A stretch of DNA of 64,000 nucleotides from Acanthosepion lycidas (lineage: Eukaryota; Mollusca; Cephalopoda; Sepiida; Sepiidae). This document shows positions 23,311 through 34,739 of this stretch, one piece after another (position 1 is the first letter of the stretch; each line of letters opens with the position of its first letter). The stretch spans positions 89,485,055 through 89,549,054 of the forward strand of contig OZ010581.1 in NCBI GenBank assembly GCA_963932145.1. The letters run 5' to 3'. Under the pieces are notes generated by a model. The model saw nothing but the letters and a program-made list of their open reading frames with translations, was not told where the DNA came from and did no database searches. The position numbers and the translations under genes were made by a program.

Positions 23311-23513
23311 TTATTTAGTTACGTTAAAATTAACGGAACCACGGAAAACTAAGCTAAACACACATAATTAGTTTAGTTTAACTATTGTCTGTCCATATTT
23401 TTTTTCTGTAAAAGAAAAAAAAAAGGAACAAAAATCTATCAAGATTTTTTTTTGTGTACCACCTCTTAGTACACGTGTTTCAAAGTATCAAAAAAGCGCT
23501 GTTAATTTTAAAT

Positions 23514-24372
23514 ATGGAAGATTTGAAAAAAGTAGTTGCCCAAATGTTAAAACTAAATTTGGACCAGCAACAAAAATCAAAAGAAAGACAACAACAACTA
23601 TTTTTGGATTTACATAAACAGCAAATGGAATTCCAAAAAATTACGCTTCAGAATGTTGAACTACAATAGAAACAACTTAAAGAGTTACTCGTAAATGCAT
23701 GAAAAGGTTCAAACTCTGAAAAAGATAAAATATTCTCCCAGAGTATAATTTACAATTCAATAGAAACCTTTGAATACGTACCAGAGAACGGCAAAACGTT
23801 CCAGGCTTTTACAGGCGCTACGAAGATATTATCAACGTAGACTGTGAACAATGGCCCAGTAAAAAAAAAAAGGTACGTCTACTATTGAAAAAATTGGGAA
23901 CTACAGAACATAGTAGGTTCGTAGACTTCATACTACCCAAGAAAACGACTGACTTGGATTTTTCAGAGACGATTAAGCTCCTATCGGAATTATTCGGGCC
24001 TTGTTCCACAAGCGTTGGAAATGCCTGAATACAGTCAAAGACAACCAGCAATATTTTGCAGCATCGGTGAACAAGCTATGTTATGATTTTGAACTAGCCG
24101 AACTGACTGCCGATGATTTTAAGTGCTTAATTTTCGCACAAGGTCTAGTATCTGCAGAAGACGCCGAAGTCAGACGACGGGTACTGACTAAGCTTGAGAA
24201 CGAACAAGGATTGACTCTCCAAAAACTGGCAGAGGACTGTCAAAGAGTAATATCTGTAAAGCGTGACTCAATCACTATCGAGGAATCAGGTGTGACTCAG
24301 ATTAATAAAATCAGAAGTAAGTCTATCTCCTATTCCCCTCAAAAAAGACAAAAGGCAAATCTCATGTCCTAA
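23514..24372 (+). pseudogene. Gypsy gag (matrix/capsid) remnant
   Basis: The ATG at 23514 opens MEDLKKVVAQMLKLNLDQQQ, a glutamine-rich helical N-terminus ending at a TAG at 23667. The capsid-like part continues in other frames: VDCEQWP, KKVRLLLKKLGTTEHSRFVD and DFSETIKLLSELFGP (about 23840-24000). From 24001 to 24372 it reads NKLCYDFELAELTADDFKCL and AEDCQRVISVKRDS. At least one stop and two frameshifts break it. Gag packages element RNA. Confidence 0.8.
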
Positions 24373-25014
24373 ATTCTGGAGTAACCAAAACCCAAATAGG
24401 TTAAAGAAACCGCCGGACCATGTTACCATTGTGGTAAATGGCATTGGATGAAATTCTGTCCAGTTAAGAACAAAAAATATTGCAAAAATTGCAATAAAAG
24501 TGGGCATACCTTAACTTCGTGCTGGTACGCCAACAGAACGAGAAAACCCAAAAATAAAATTAGGCAAGCTCAATCTGACAATATTCTCGATAGGAATTTA
24601 AGAAAATATGTAACAGTGGATATTTTCAATAAGTCCATTAAATTCCAGCTTGACTCGGGTTCTGATATTTCAACCATTAACTGGCGTACTTGGCGAAATT
24701 TGAACAAGCCGACCTTATTAAAAACGGATAAAACAGCAAAATCCGTAACTGGCGAAAATGTTAACATTTTAGGCGAGGTAATACTTACAGTAACACTAAA
24801 TGGAGTTACCAAAATGCTCAAAGCCTACGTTTTAAAAACTTCAGACAACTTATTTGGAACTGATTGGATAGAAAAATTCAATCTTTGGGATTGCCCAATG
24901 AGTACATTTTGTCGCAAGATACAAAGTACAACGTCCAATTTGGTAAATCTCAAAAAGGAACTCAAACAACAATTTTCCCAGGTTTTTTCTGGCGGCCTTG
25001 GGAATGAAAGCTAA
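24373..25014 (+). pseudogene. Gypsy nucleocapsid knuckles and aspartic protease
   Basis: Two knuckles follow gag. CYHCGKWHWMKFC (about 24420-24460) is one residue short between the second Cys and His. CKNCNKSGHTLTSC (about 24480-24521) is a canonical CCHC. The protease motif FQLDSGSDIS is at about 24640-24670, giving the catalytic D-S-G, and an LFGTDWI-like flap end is near 24860. The frame from 24448 to 25014 is open for 188 codons, one of the best preserved parts of the element. Confidence 0.85.
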
Positions 25015-26060
25015 GTTCAATGTACAGGACGATACACAACCGGTATTCAATTAGAAACGGAATGTCCCTTTCGCTGCTCTAGAACAAATCAATAAAGAGT
25101 TAGATAGACTCGAACAAACAGGTATTCTGTCAAAACAGATTTCAGCGAGTGGGCAGCACCTACGGTCTACGTAAAAAAGAAGTCCAATCAAATACGAGTA
25201 TGCGCAGATTTTTCCACAGGGTTAAACGATGCCTTGCAAGATCATCACTATCCTCTTCCAAGCCCTGAAGAAATTTTCAATAAACTCAATGGTGGAAAAT
25301 TTTTTTCTAAAATCGATCTCTCGGACGCATACCTTCAGATAGAGGTGGAAGAAGAAAGTTCCAAATTGCTCTGCATAAACACCCATAGAGGGTTGTACAA
25401 ATACAACAGGCTGGCTTTTTGGAGTAAAGGTTGCGCCTGCAATTTTCCAGCAGGTCATGGACGCCATGCTGGGCGATATTGACTACGCAACAGCCTATTT
25501 GGATGATATACTAGTTACTAGTAAAACTACGGGAGAGCATCGGAACCATGTAATAAATATATTCGAAAAGATACAAGAATACGGATTTAAGGTTAAGGAG
25601 GCAAAGTGTGACTTTTTCTTACCAGAGATTAAATACTTAGGACACATCATTAATAAAGATGGTCGTCGGCCGGATCCAGAAAGAGCCAACGCGATCAGAA
25701 ACATGCCGGCTCCAAATAACGTTCAAGCGTTACAAAGTTTCCTCGGCCTAGCTAATTTTTACTAAGGGTTGATTAAGAACATGCAAAATTTGAGAGGGCC
25801 TCTAAACCAACTTTTAAAAAAGGACAAACCATGGTCATGGACCCCGGAATGCCAAGACGCATTCGAGAAGATCAAGAAAACTCTTACTTCAGACCTCTCC
25901 CTCACACATTTCGACCCTAGTCTCAACATCATAGTCGCAAGTGATGCAAGCTCGTACAGCATTGGCGCTTGCATATTAAATAAACTGCCAGACGGTTCGC
26001 GAAAAGCTGTGGCTCACCCATCAAGATCTCTACTTCCAGCTGAGAAACAATAAATCCCAA
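25015..26060 (+). pseudogene. Gypsy reverse transcriptase and partial RNase H
   Basis: Frames in succession give AAPTVYVKKKSNQIRVCADF and KIDLSDAYLQIEVEEESSKL (RT motif A). After a frameshift near 25420 come AYLDDILVTSK (catalytic YLDD box, about 25492-25524) and FFLPEIKYLGHIINKDG. A stop at 25763-25765 truncates this frame. The next frame (25769-26053) carries the RT-RNase H connection and VASDASSYSIGACI, the first catalytic aspartate region of RNase H, then stops. Nothing resembling the integrase HHCC or DDE domain follows. Confidence 0.85.
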
Positions 26061-26117
26061 GAGGAAAAAGTATTAACAGTTTTATTTTTTCTCTCCTTTT
26101 CAAAAAGAAAACTCTTT

Positions 26118-26127
26118 GGAAGCGGGG
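26118..26127 (+). promoter_or_regulatory. Polypurine tract
   Basis: GGAAGCGGGG immediately upstream of the 3' LTR, where plus-strand DNA priming would occur. Confidence 0.65.
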
Positions 26128-26333
26128 TATTGTGAGACCGGAAACTACCTACACAATAGACTCTTCCAGACCTATATTAAGTAGGCGACATAGCACTCTA
26201 CAGATAGTGATAGAGAGTATTATAGTAAGCTCCGCTTACACTATCTCTGTAACCTGTTGTTAATATATCTTTCTTACATCTAATTTGTGTTCCGTGTTTT
26301 ACTTCTGTGGGCCCAACTTTGGCACCCACATCA
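26128..26333 (+). repeat. 3' LTR of the Gypsy element
   Basis: About 94 percent identical by eye to 22979-23187, ending CACCCACATCA. Confidence 0.88.
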
Positions 26334-26576
26334 CTTACGTATTTTGAAGATGCCATCACCGAAAAAACAAAACAAAAAAAAACAAACAAAAACACACACA
26401 TTTTCCCTGTATGCAAGGCAAAAGCAAAAGCCATTTAATTTCTAGCCTCGTGACTCATTTTCAAAAATCTATGTACTCATATCATTTAACTTTTGATAAT
26501 TACAATCTATTAAAATAACTGCACGTATGCCTCATTGACTTATAAAAGTGAGGTGGATTTTCTCTGTTAATTCACC

Positions 26577-26615
<39 letters not shown>

Positions 26616-27402
26616 AAATTCACACCAAAATTCAGATATGTCCTTTAAAATTTATTCAAATATGCATCATTTCAAGTTCTTCACAAAAAGTTTATAGTGG
26701 CTAAAGTCTTTGTCTCAAAATCAATAAATAATATGATTTTATGCTCAGGTAGTCGTGACCCTCCGAGTCAATTCCCTTTCCTAAGTGGCTTCTCTTCACT
26801 GAGTCGGCAGCGACATCTATCTTATCAATCTGTTAAGCTCAGACTCATATCATATCCTTCAGAGCATTTCATCGACGTAGGAAGAATATTTACTCTCTGC
26901 AAGAAGTCTAAACGGCACACTCTCATTTTTGCCTTCTTGTATTGATTCCAGAAACTTCATGGCAAGCTAAACAAATTATGATTTAAAATTTATAATTTCT
27001 TGGGGTGAATTAATATTTGAAATTAGTAACCTTATATTATTTGGGGTGAATTAACAGAAAAGATCCGGTGAGTTTTCTACATTCCCTGTTGTATTGAAGC
27101 ATTGGATCCGGATTTTTTTTTATCGACCAGGAAGTCGACTAGTCATTTTGCTTCATGACCACTAATGGCCGACATGTGTCGATTGAGTGCCCCAGTGTCG
27201 GACATTTCAACCCACTGACACTTGTTCGGTTTCTTTAAACGTTACTGGACAACTGCCCTTCTTTTCTCTTTCTGGTGACACTGATTTGCTTTTATACAGA
27301 GAATTCTTGACATTTCTTTTGGCAGTTTGAATAAGCAAATGTCACGCATCGACAACAAAGGAGGTTTTGAATCATGTAAAGCTAAATTTGTTGTTACAGA
27401 AA
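26334..27402. other. Intergenic stretch, no gene recognised
   Basis: Contains (TA)n at 26579-26612. An 82-codon open frame at 26697-26945 has no domain. The word TTGGGGTGAATTAA occurs twice (about 26999 and 27040). Confidence 0.5.
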
Positions 27403-27523
27403 CGGAATATTTATGCGAACCTATGTGGTCGATACGATGAGTTAGAAAGCTGTATGGACAATCTTAAGAGAAAAGACGAGCTGCATACGTGCTTAAATAT
27501 TCTATGCTATCACTATATCTGTG
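27403..27523 (+). CDS. Candidate host exon (unverified)
   Basis: The 113-codon open frame starting at 27367 includes KRNIYANLCGRYDELESCMD and NLKRKDELHTCLNILCYHYI, a charged, non-repetitive sequence unlike the AT-driven frames elsewhere. It is bounded upstream by TTGTTGTTACAG, a plausible splice acceptor, and downstream by CTGTGTAAGTT, a strong donor match. I do not recognise the protein. No partner exon was found in the window, and the polypyrimidine tract is short. It may equally be chance or an unrecognised repeat. Confidence 0.22.
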
Positions 27524-27819
27524 TAAGTTTTATTCTTCATTTGGGCAGCATATATTATTTTATGCATGTTTCGTTAAATATAACGACCAAGGAATATTTC
27601 GCTAGTTTATTTAAATTTTCCTTGTGGACATCTAATTTTTATTTTTTGAAGAATAAAGGTGTGATTAAATTGTTCATCGTGTTTAATCTCCCGAGAGCTT
27701 TCGTTTGATATTTAAACCATTTCTAAAAGTAGTAAGAACTGATATTATTGTTTTATTTACATTTTTACACGCGGATCTCATCTTTGTTGTTGTTAAGTAC
27801 GAGCTAGATAATTTTTTTA

Positions 27820-28560
27820 AGAATTCACCCCGCCGCTCACTTCATGATCAGCCATGTTTGATTTAAGTTGTTCAATCCGTAATTTCTTAATTACTTTTGA
27901 ATCAGCTAGTTCCACATTTATATTTTTGCCCAAACTGCAAGGAATAAGGTTCGTGGTCATGTTCCTTGTGTTGGGCTTGACTTGGCAAAGATTTATTCGT
28001 AGGATTCGTGCCACTGTACATTTTCGTGATGTTATAATGACGGAAGTTATGACGAATCTTTTCCGATAAGGGCTTGACGTAAGGAAGCCCGTTTTGCGGC
28101 CTCCAGATTGACCTTTTCCTTTCTGCCTGCAGAAGCTGATGTTACATTTGCAGGATGGTTGTTATTCTGAAGGGTATATTCAATTGCTATGTTTCTATGT
28201 TGCCATTTGTGATTTTTGCACGGTGTTGTAGGCCTCGGTGTGATAGAAATTTGAGTTGAGGCATTTTCCCGTGGGAGGGATGACTTGGGATATATTGATC
28301 TTTGAAATCATTGATTGAGAGTTATTATCACATTCATGAAGCTTATCTGATTATTATTTTTTTCTTCTATTGTGAATTGGATCAACCAGTACTTCTATAG
28401 TTTCTTGTTATGATCGTGTCATCTACGTATCTTATCTATAGACTTGACTTCAGTGAGGTCGTTCCTAAAGCTATTTTCGCAAAATATTCCATGTATATTT
28501 TTGGCATCCCTTTAGATGGAAGAATGTTGTCAGTACATAGAACGTCAATGTTTCAGTAAG
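27820..28560 (-). pseudogene. Penelope-like RT and GIY-YIG pseudogene
   Basis: Reading on the minus strand from about 28520, one frame gives YMEYFAKIALGTTSLKSSL, then a stop and IRYVDDTIITRNY. The YVDD catalytic box is encoded by 28429-28418. Further on (about 28100-27830) come LPYVKPLSEKIRHNF, NTRNMTTNLIPCSLGKN and VIKKLRIEQLKSNMADH. These match the region between RT and the GIY-YIG nuclease and the decayed nuclease of Penelope-like elements. Stops and frameshifts are frequent. Orientation is opposite to the other Penelope-like pieces here and the sequence is more diverged, so it may be another subfamily. Confidence 0.65.
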
Positions 28561-29159
28561 GTTATCTATTGAAATATTAGTAAAGAAACAGGACTGATTA
28601 CAATCGGTTTCGAAACAGCGACCGAATCGTAAACGTACGATCATGTTCATTTGGCGAACATGCTCTCCATATCCAAACTTACCCTCAGACTGCTACGGAT
28701 GGTAACCGGTCGGATTGCCTCTACGAAGTGTACTGACGAGGATTTCCGTTAGTGAGCCAGAGATCTGATCATTTACTATGTCACGGTACTGTGAAAGATT
28801 GGTCACTTAGCATGAAATATTAGAAATTAATTTTTCTCTAGCCAGGACTTTTCGACCGTTTAATATGTAGCATAATATCATCTTTCGTTCAGTTGTAGAT
28901 AGAAACCATCAGGCAAGGGTAAATCTACGCACTAGTCTCCACATTACTCAAATTCATTTTCTGGCTCCTCGAAATCTTGTCTGATTAGTAAATATTTCTA
29001 AATAAGAACATATTCATCGAATAAATTATGGAATCAAAACTAGAATCGCTCTTACCTTATGGAACACGCATTTTAGCTGAAAGGTGACATAAGAAAAATA
29101 ATTCAATGACCGTTTATTGACCAAGAAGTGTAATACCGTATAAAATCACTGTAATAAAA
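28561..29159. other. Intergenic stretch, no gene recognised
   Basis: Presumably includes the rest of the Penelope-like copy, but nothing could be aligned by eye. Confidence 0.4.
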
Positions 29160-29300
29160 TCGAAATGCTACCGCTACAGATACGTTTGGCAAATATGACG
29201 TCCAGCAATGTTTTTCCATGTCCCTTCAGGCTGTGGGGGATCATGGCTCTCTACAAGTTCCTATTATTTATAGCTCTTAGTAAATTTTGTCTTTTCAATA
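29160..29300 (-). pseudogene. LINE ORF2 C-terminal tail fragment
   Basis: On the minus strand the sequence gives RAMIPHSLKGHGKT, which matches RAMIAHSMKVHGT at 35.4 kb (plus) and WRAMVPYVLK near 48.07 kb (plus). It is the last coding piece of one LINE family. The rest of the copy is lost or too diverged. Confidence 0.4.
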
Positions 29301-29549
29301 TCTGTCTAAAACCAGTTTATATCACTTACCATTGTTCGTGTAGTGATTACGATCTTTAATTATACTGCCTAGAAGCACGTTTTCACGTTTACTCGACTAA
29401 GGGGATGGCTAAGTACCCGCTCTTACAGATGCTTGCCTAGACACGTTTGCATTTCTTTATCACCCAGAGCGCAAACCTGTGGCTTTCACTGCCACGATGC
29501 TGAGATGTTAGTTACGGTTTCTGGGTCAAAGCGCATTATTGGTTCGTTC

Positions 29550-29690
29550 AATGTTCTGGGTATGACGATAAACTACATCCGGCAGCAAGTGAAAAGTGTG
29601 AACCCACCTCTTAACTGCAGTTGTTCTAAGGTCCATCCTTACCTGGGGTGGTAGCTCATGTTAGGGTTTCAGCTGTGGTCAAATAGTGAA
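29550..29690 (+). repeat. Dispersed SINE-like repeat, copy 1
   Basis: Blocks GACGATAAACTACATCCGGC and GTTAGGGTTTCAGCTGTGG are shared with copies at 35.99 and 53.83 kb. The copies extend each other and define a repeat of at least 170 bp. Confidence 0.65.
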
Positions 29691-30167
29691 CCCAAACAAA
29701 AATCTATAGTTCATTTTTCAAATAAAATGAGCATCAAACAATTTTATAGCAAAATGACAATGCAGTAGTAAAAAATTATAAAAATACATTTTTATTGTAA
29801 AATTACTAAAAACAAAAAATATTCAGATTTTGATATTAAAGAAGCCATAGTGGTTGATATGCACTTGATCAAAATCAAGTGGTCTTATCAGGACTTGATC
29901 AAAACCAGCACGATAAAACCTTAGGCTATGACATATGGCTGCCTGTTAAGATAACAACTTCCGAACAGTTTTTCCTATTCATTTAAGTCAAAAGCTTTGG
30001 GTCTCCCTATGATATAAGTTCCCACCTCGAACAGTGCTGCCTGCTGGACCTCCTTGACAAATCGATCATGTGAGTTTGAAACCCGAATCTCATGGTCGGA
30101 ATGCTTTCCCATGACTAGATCATCCATGTATTTATTAATAATAGTTTTATATAAAAATAAATTGACA
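29691..30167. other. AT-rich stretch, no gene seen
   Basis: ACTTGATCAAAATCAAGT at about 29862 is a short perfect inverted repeat. Otherwise nothing was recognised. Confidence 0.5.

Positions 30168-30238
<71 letters not shown>
30168..30238. repeat. (CA)n-(TA)n array
   Basis: CA units then TA units to 30238, followed by a purine-rich GAGAG stretch. Confidence 0.96.
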
Positions 30239-30241
<3 letters not shown>

Positions 30242-31951
30242 AGAGACAGAGAGGGGGGAGTCAACGTAGATCGATGGTTTGCAAGCTCGTCTCGCAGCTG
30301 ATTTTTCTATAATGAGATTTCTTCTTCCTGAACCCTAAGTACTTGTGATCTTTTTTCAAAATAAACAAGTTTAGTAAATTGCAATTTCAGTTTCCTTCGT
30401 TCACATAGACTGAAAAAGCAAGTTAATTTTCTATCTTAAATTTATGTGGAAAATATACCTAACTTGATTAATCATATACCAGGTAGAGACGAGCGCAGAA
30501 AATAATTGGTTGAACGCTGAAGTGCCTCTTCTGTCACGGCTGAATAGAAGAAACTGTAACTTTCTCTAATAACGTTATTCCGATTTGACGCCTACCGACT
30601 ATCTTTATTGCTTTCTCTTACTTGTTGGGCTGTTGTATATTGGCAAGGTGGAAACTTTGAAAAAATTCAGACGCGTGAAGGTTTTGTGGTGATATAAGTG
30701 AAAGTTTAAATTCGTCTATATTCTTGCCCTCTTTAAAATACACTTAGATATATTTTAATCGGTCAAGTGTTATTTATGAATTTATATATAATGTTTGTCA
30801 GGAAATGATGCGCTATATTATTCACTAAAATATCACATAACTTGAGTATTGGCGTTTCCTACTCATTTGCAACACATAATGTGGGTTTCCATATATTTAA
30901 TAATACTATATTTTGCATTTTAAAACATTATGGGAAAATATATTTCGGGATCATCTTCAGTTATTTCATCCCAAAACAAGGCAAGAAAGCCACTAAGATA
31001 GAAGGAGTAACTGAGCGCGAAATAATATAAGAAAAATTAAGCCATTATTAAAGATCGAGAACAATAAAAGAACAGGCATTAAGAAGACAGAAGATAACGA
31101 TTGCATTTAATTTTTTTTTAATCAAATTTGTCTGGAAATTAAGAAGCTAGGAGAACGTTCCACAAGCGTGAAGTTTGAGAAAAAAAGTTACTTTTAAATC
31201 TAGCCATTTCAACTGTAAAATAATGAACCAGTCTAATAGGTCTACGTCTAAGTTTCAAGCTAAGCCTGATGCATATTTGAAACTTACAAGACAGTCTAAC
31301 AAGACGCATGCTCAGTCAATAGTTTGGGAAAGGTATGAATCTACCTCTTCTCCCTCAGCTATGGGTTAATTAGTAAGACTTGTATCGCTAAACCACTATT
31401 ATCTCCCCACCACCCTCAAAACATTCTCACAGTCGAAAAATATTTTCTGGCTTTAAATAACCTAAGCCTTAGTAAACGAATCGATCATCAATCCTAGGTC
31501 ATCGAGTCTTGGGTTATCTGTTGGCGCCATGAACATCTTGAACAGATTATGTTTCAGCACCATTCTCAAAATGCGCTCGATCAATTTACTTACAAGCAGT
31601 CAAGTCCTCAATAGTGCCAATATCTTCAGTATTGAGTCAATGCTGCGAAAACACTACTGTACTAGACAGGCAACATATCGAGGATTGAAGGCGATCGATC
31701 TTCTAAGACCCTACTGTTCGTTTAGCTGGCCTCCAGCCAACGCATCAACAGTAAAATATGTATATATTATTGGTGCATGTCAAGATTTATAGAGAATGTA
31801 AGAGCATTTTACTGATACTGCCAACGGAGGAAACGTAATCTTGCGAAAGTCGTTTCTAGAAGCATAAGTAGTATTTTGTCCATAAACTTGGCAAAATGTC
31901 ATAGTGCAGGTAAAAGTGGATTCATACTCGTGTCAAATATATTAACACATT
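30239..31951. other. Long stretch without recognised gene
   Basis: Open frames at 30842-31030, 31175-31369 and 31529-31792 lack recognisable domains or codon structure. Confidence 0.5.
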
Positions 31952-31987
31952 AACTGCCAAACACGAGTTATCTCGTGTTTAGCAGTT
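31952..31987. repeat. Near-perfect 16-bp inverted repeat (hairpin)
   Basis: AACTGCCAAACACGAG and CTCGTGTTTAGCAGTT are complementary apart from one C-A pair and are separated by TTAT. It lies beside TTAA and is followed by a T-run. Confidence 0.85.
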
Positions 31988-32173
31988 TTTATTGTGAAGC
32001 CAACCACTCGTTTTTGTAGTCCTGGTATTAATGCTGCCACCACGATTTTTTTCGTTGTTTTTTAACGCAAATAAATTTTACCTGGTAGAAAGTAAGTTCG
32101 TACTGGCAACTAAAAGTAAGCTTTTTATTGTAAAAATTCATCGTATATATAACACATAAACGAAACACTTGAA

Positions 32174-32205
32174 TTATTACGTCATTATTTTTGCACCAAC
32201 CTAAT
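32174..32205. mobile_element. Mariner-type terminal inverted repeat, single end
   Basis: TACGTCATTATTTTTGCACC followed by AACCTAA matches the right arm of the MITE at 44114-44210 almost base for base and is followed by TA. The outer TTAGGTTGGTGCAAAA core resembles Hsmar1/Made1-type mariner termini. The opposite end was not found upstream. Confidence 0.6.
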
Positions 32206-32842
32206 ACTTTCTTTGATTTCTTCCTGGCTGGTTCAGCAAGTGACTCCCTTGCTATACTCACAACAGCCTCTTCCCCCTGAATCATTCTTAATATTTTCCT
32301 GATAGATGGGTGCTGGTAGCCAACACTTTTATTCTGTTTAAAGAGTCTGTTTTTACTTGTGTTATTTTTACCAGGCCATTATTACTTGTGTCATTTTTAA
32401 CGGGCCAATATTACCGCTCACCATCTGTAGCCCATTTTAATTCATCAATTTATTTCTGAATTTAATTGTTTGAAGCAGTTTACATATATGTTTTTCTTGG
32501 TTCCTGAGCCGGAGTAAGGCAGGAGTATCATGGCTAGAATTCGAAAGTTTCTATATTTTTTTTAGTTTGAAGAATAAGCTAGTTACGGTGATTTGGAATC
32601 ACATCAAGATATTTGAAAGCGGTCTCAATCAAATTCAGTTTGAGTGATATTCAGCTTCCTGGCCTGAAGTTACTTCTAACCAGGTCATGCCTCCAAACGT
32701 ATGCTCTGCTTTTATCAAACCGTTATCACTACACCGCACACATTTGGCTGTGGTGCCTGCGTATGAGTCATCAGAATAGGTACCTTGAGTGGTAAATGGG
32801 CCTTCCTATATTTGTATCAACACGTGCCACCTTTCCAATCCC

Positions 32843-32880
<38 letters not shown>

Positions 32881-33467
32881 GACACACAAACAAAGATTAA
32901 CAATAATGATCGCAAGAGAATAAAAAGAAACAAATCTGGGCGGAAAACGTGATGGAAAATGTAAGTAACGGAAAAAAAGAAATGCTTATAAATTAACCTG
33001 TTGAAATTTTTCAGCGGAGAAATGAAATGATGCCTTTTACTAACAACAATCTAGAAAAATGATCTAGAAAGAACAGTATTCATAAAAGTATAGGCAAGAT
33101 GGTTGCTTCTAGGGAAACAAGTGATAAACCTGTTAGTGAATGCCGTCACGTGACTGAGTAAGAAAGCAAATATAAATAGGCGGGAAAGATGATCAATAAA
33201 ATACGCAGTTGTGCAGACTATAATGATTGGAGAGAAACAAGTCCGACCGTCACTGTAATAGATGACAGAAGTTGTTCAATTATTTACGGTTTCCTAATTC
33301 ATTTTCTTATTTAGCAAATGTGCTGTCAAAAGTATGGAAGGAAAGTATTATGCAGCGCCAATGTGCCGAGGTTACATTTTAATAAACTTCGATATTTTTA
33401 CTGATTCATTTACAACATTTGACTATTGTCTGTCTATCCTTATTATTGCCGACAAACAATCACTGTA
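32206..33467. other. Stretch without recognised gene
   Basis: Contains a CT then CA microsatellite at 32841-32880. Confidence 0.5.
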
Positions 33468-33656
33468 CAGAGTGTTCCAAAAGTCGGGGGACTATTGGCA
33501 GCAACCAAGGAGAATTTCCATAATATCATCTTCCATAAGTAAACCACTAAAATTTCTTAATGATATTTTGTCATATACAGAAACATGATTCCATTCGGTA
33601 AATAAATATAAAATTTAAAAGGTTATCAATGGCAATGCGACTTTTAGAACTCCCTG
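33468..33656. mobile_element. 189-bp MITE with mariner-like inverted repeats
   Basis: Ends CAGAGTGTTCCAAAAGTCG and CGACTTTTAGAACTCCCTG are inverted repeats with three mismatches and are flanked by TA on both sides (33466-33467 and 33657-33658). CAGGGTGTTC.AAAAGTC ends are typical of Tc1/mariner elements. No coding capacity. Confidence 0.7.
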
Positions 33657-34739
33657 TACAATGTTTTCTAATGAAGTGGTTTCAGTCAAGCATCAAACAG
33701 CAATTCAAATATCTGGAAAGTGTTTTTAAATATGACAGAATATATGACACCGAAATTCGAAGAAGGACATTGGAATAACGAAATGGTAATAGTAAGGATA
33801 ATATTATAAGTCTCCTTATAAAGAAATTTTCGTCATTCATTGTCCGAGCAACAGGTTCTACTTTTGATTCAAATTTATGTAATGCTTCTCTTCAAATAAT
33901 TATAATTATAATTTTTTTAATAATGTTTCACGACTAACTGTTATTGCTCTTTCCAGTTCTTTTGGAAGAAGTATGTAATTTCAAAAACTTAATTATGCCA
34001 TTATGTTCCCTGTTAGATGTGCTATCCATTCTACTTCTTGCTACTGTTGAAAGACCTCCAGTGTTGTGTTTCCTGATATGTAGTCAGTTCTTTTTGATTC
34101 AGTTCACAAGGTTCTATGATGATCCTCCTTGAGACATATAAGCTTCATTCGCTCGAAACAATTCTTAACCATTGATCTGGGAAAACGGTTGTATGCAACT
34201 AAAACTTTAGACATATCTGAACGGGTTTGGCGCCATATACGACATTTTTTAAATTTACTACATGACGTTATTTAATACTATGTCTCGAGAATTTAGGTAA
34301 ATGTTTTGGTTTTGTAACAATTTGCGGTATTGTGCGAAACTACTGGCACAACCTCTCCTATGTTCAATTTCCTTATCTGATATACGAAATTTCTTACAAC
34401 TGAACCATAGAACCAGCTATTTCAAGAGTATTTACTAATATCCATATCCTTAATTTATATGATCGATTATGTGTAGGTATCACTCCAGTTCCATATCAAA
34501 TTTCTGTTTTGGGAAAGTTTATCATAAGGTAACTAATAAAAGTAAGAAACAGAACAATTTCATTATAAGCAAAGAAATAAATCCTCCTATATGTCAGTGA
34601 ATGCTGGAAATATTCTTCACAAATGAAGAGGAGACATGAGACAACAGATTGGTTGGTTGGTTGGTTGGGTTTTATGGCATATCAACCACTGTGGGTTATT
34701 TAATGCCAAATCCAGTTTATAAATAATTTTAAATGCCTA
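33657..34739. other. Stretch without recognised gene
   Basis: Only a TTGG run near 34651-34668 stands out. Confidence 0.5.

Larger units (their letters stand above)
22979..26333 (+). mobile_element. Ty3/Gypsy LTR retrotransposon lacking integrase
   Basis: Two LTRs of about 206 bp flank a 2.9-kb interior containing, in order, a leader, gag, two zinc knuckles, aspartic protease, RT and the start of RNase H. It then jumps to the polypurine tract and 3' LTR. Protease-RT-RNase H order with no upstream integrase is the Ty3/Gypsy layout, and the sequence style resembles the Mag branch. Integrase and the end of RNase H are deleted. By eye the LTRs differ at about 11 positions plus two small indels, so the insertion is not recent. 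The flanks CTTAT (22974-22978) and CTTAC (26334-26338) could be a 5-bp target duplication with one change. Confidence 0.85.

Noticed and set aside
28590-28630. CTGATTACAATCGGTTTCGAAACAGCGACC-like segment as a ribozyme
   Set aside because: GAAAC is present and a CTGA word precedes it, but stems I and II do not form and it lies on the strand opposite to the adjacent Penelope-like relic.
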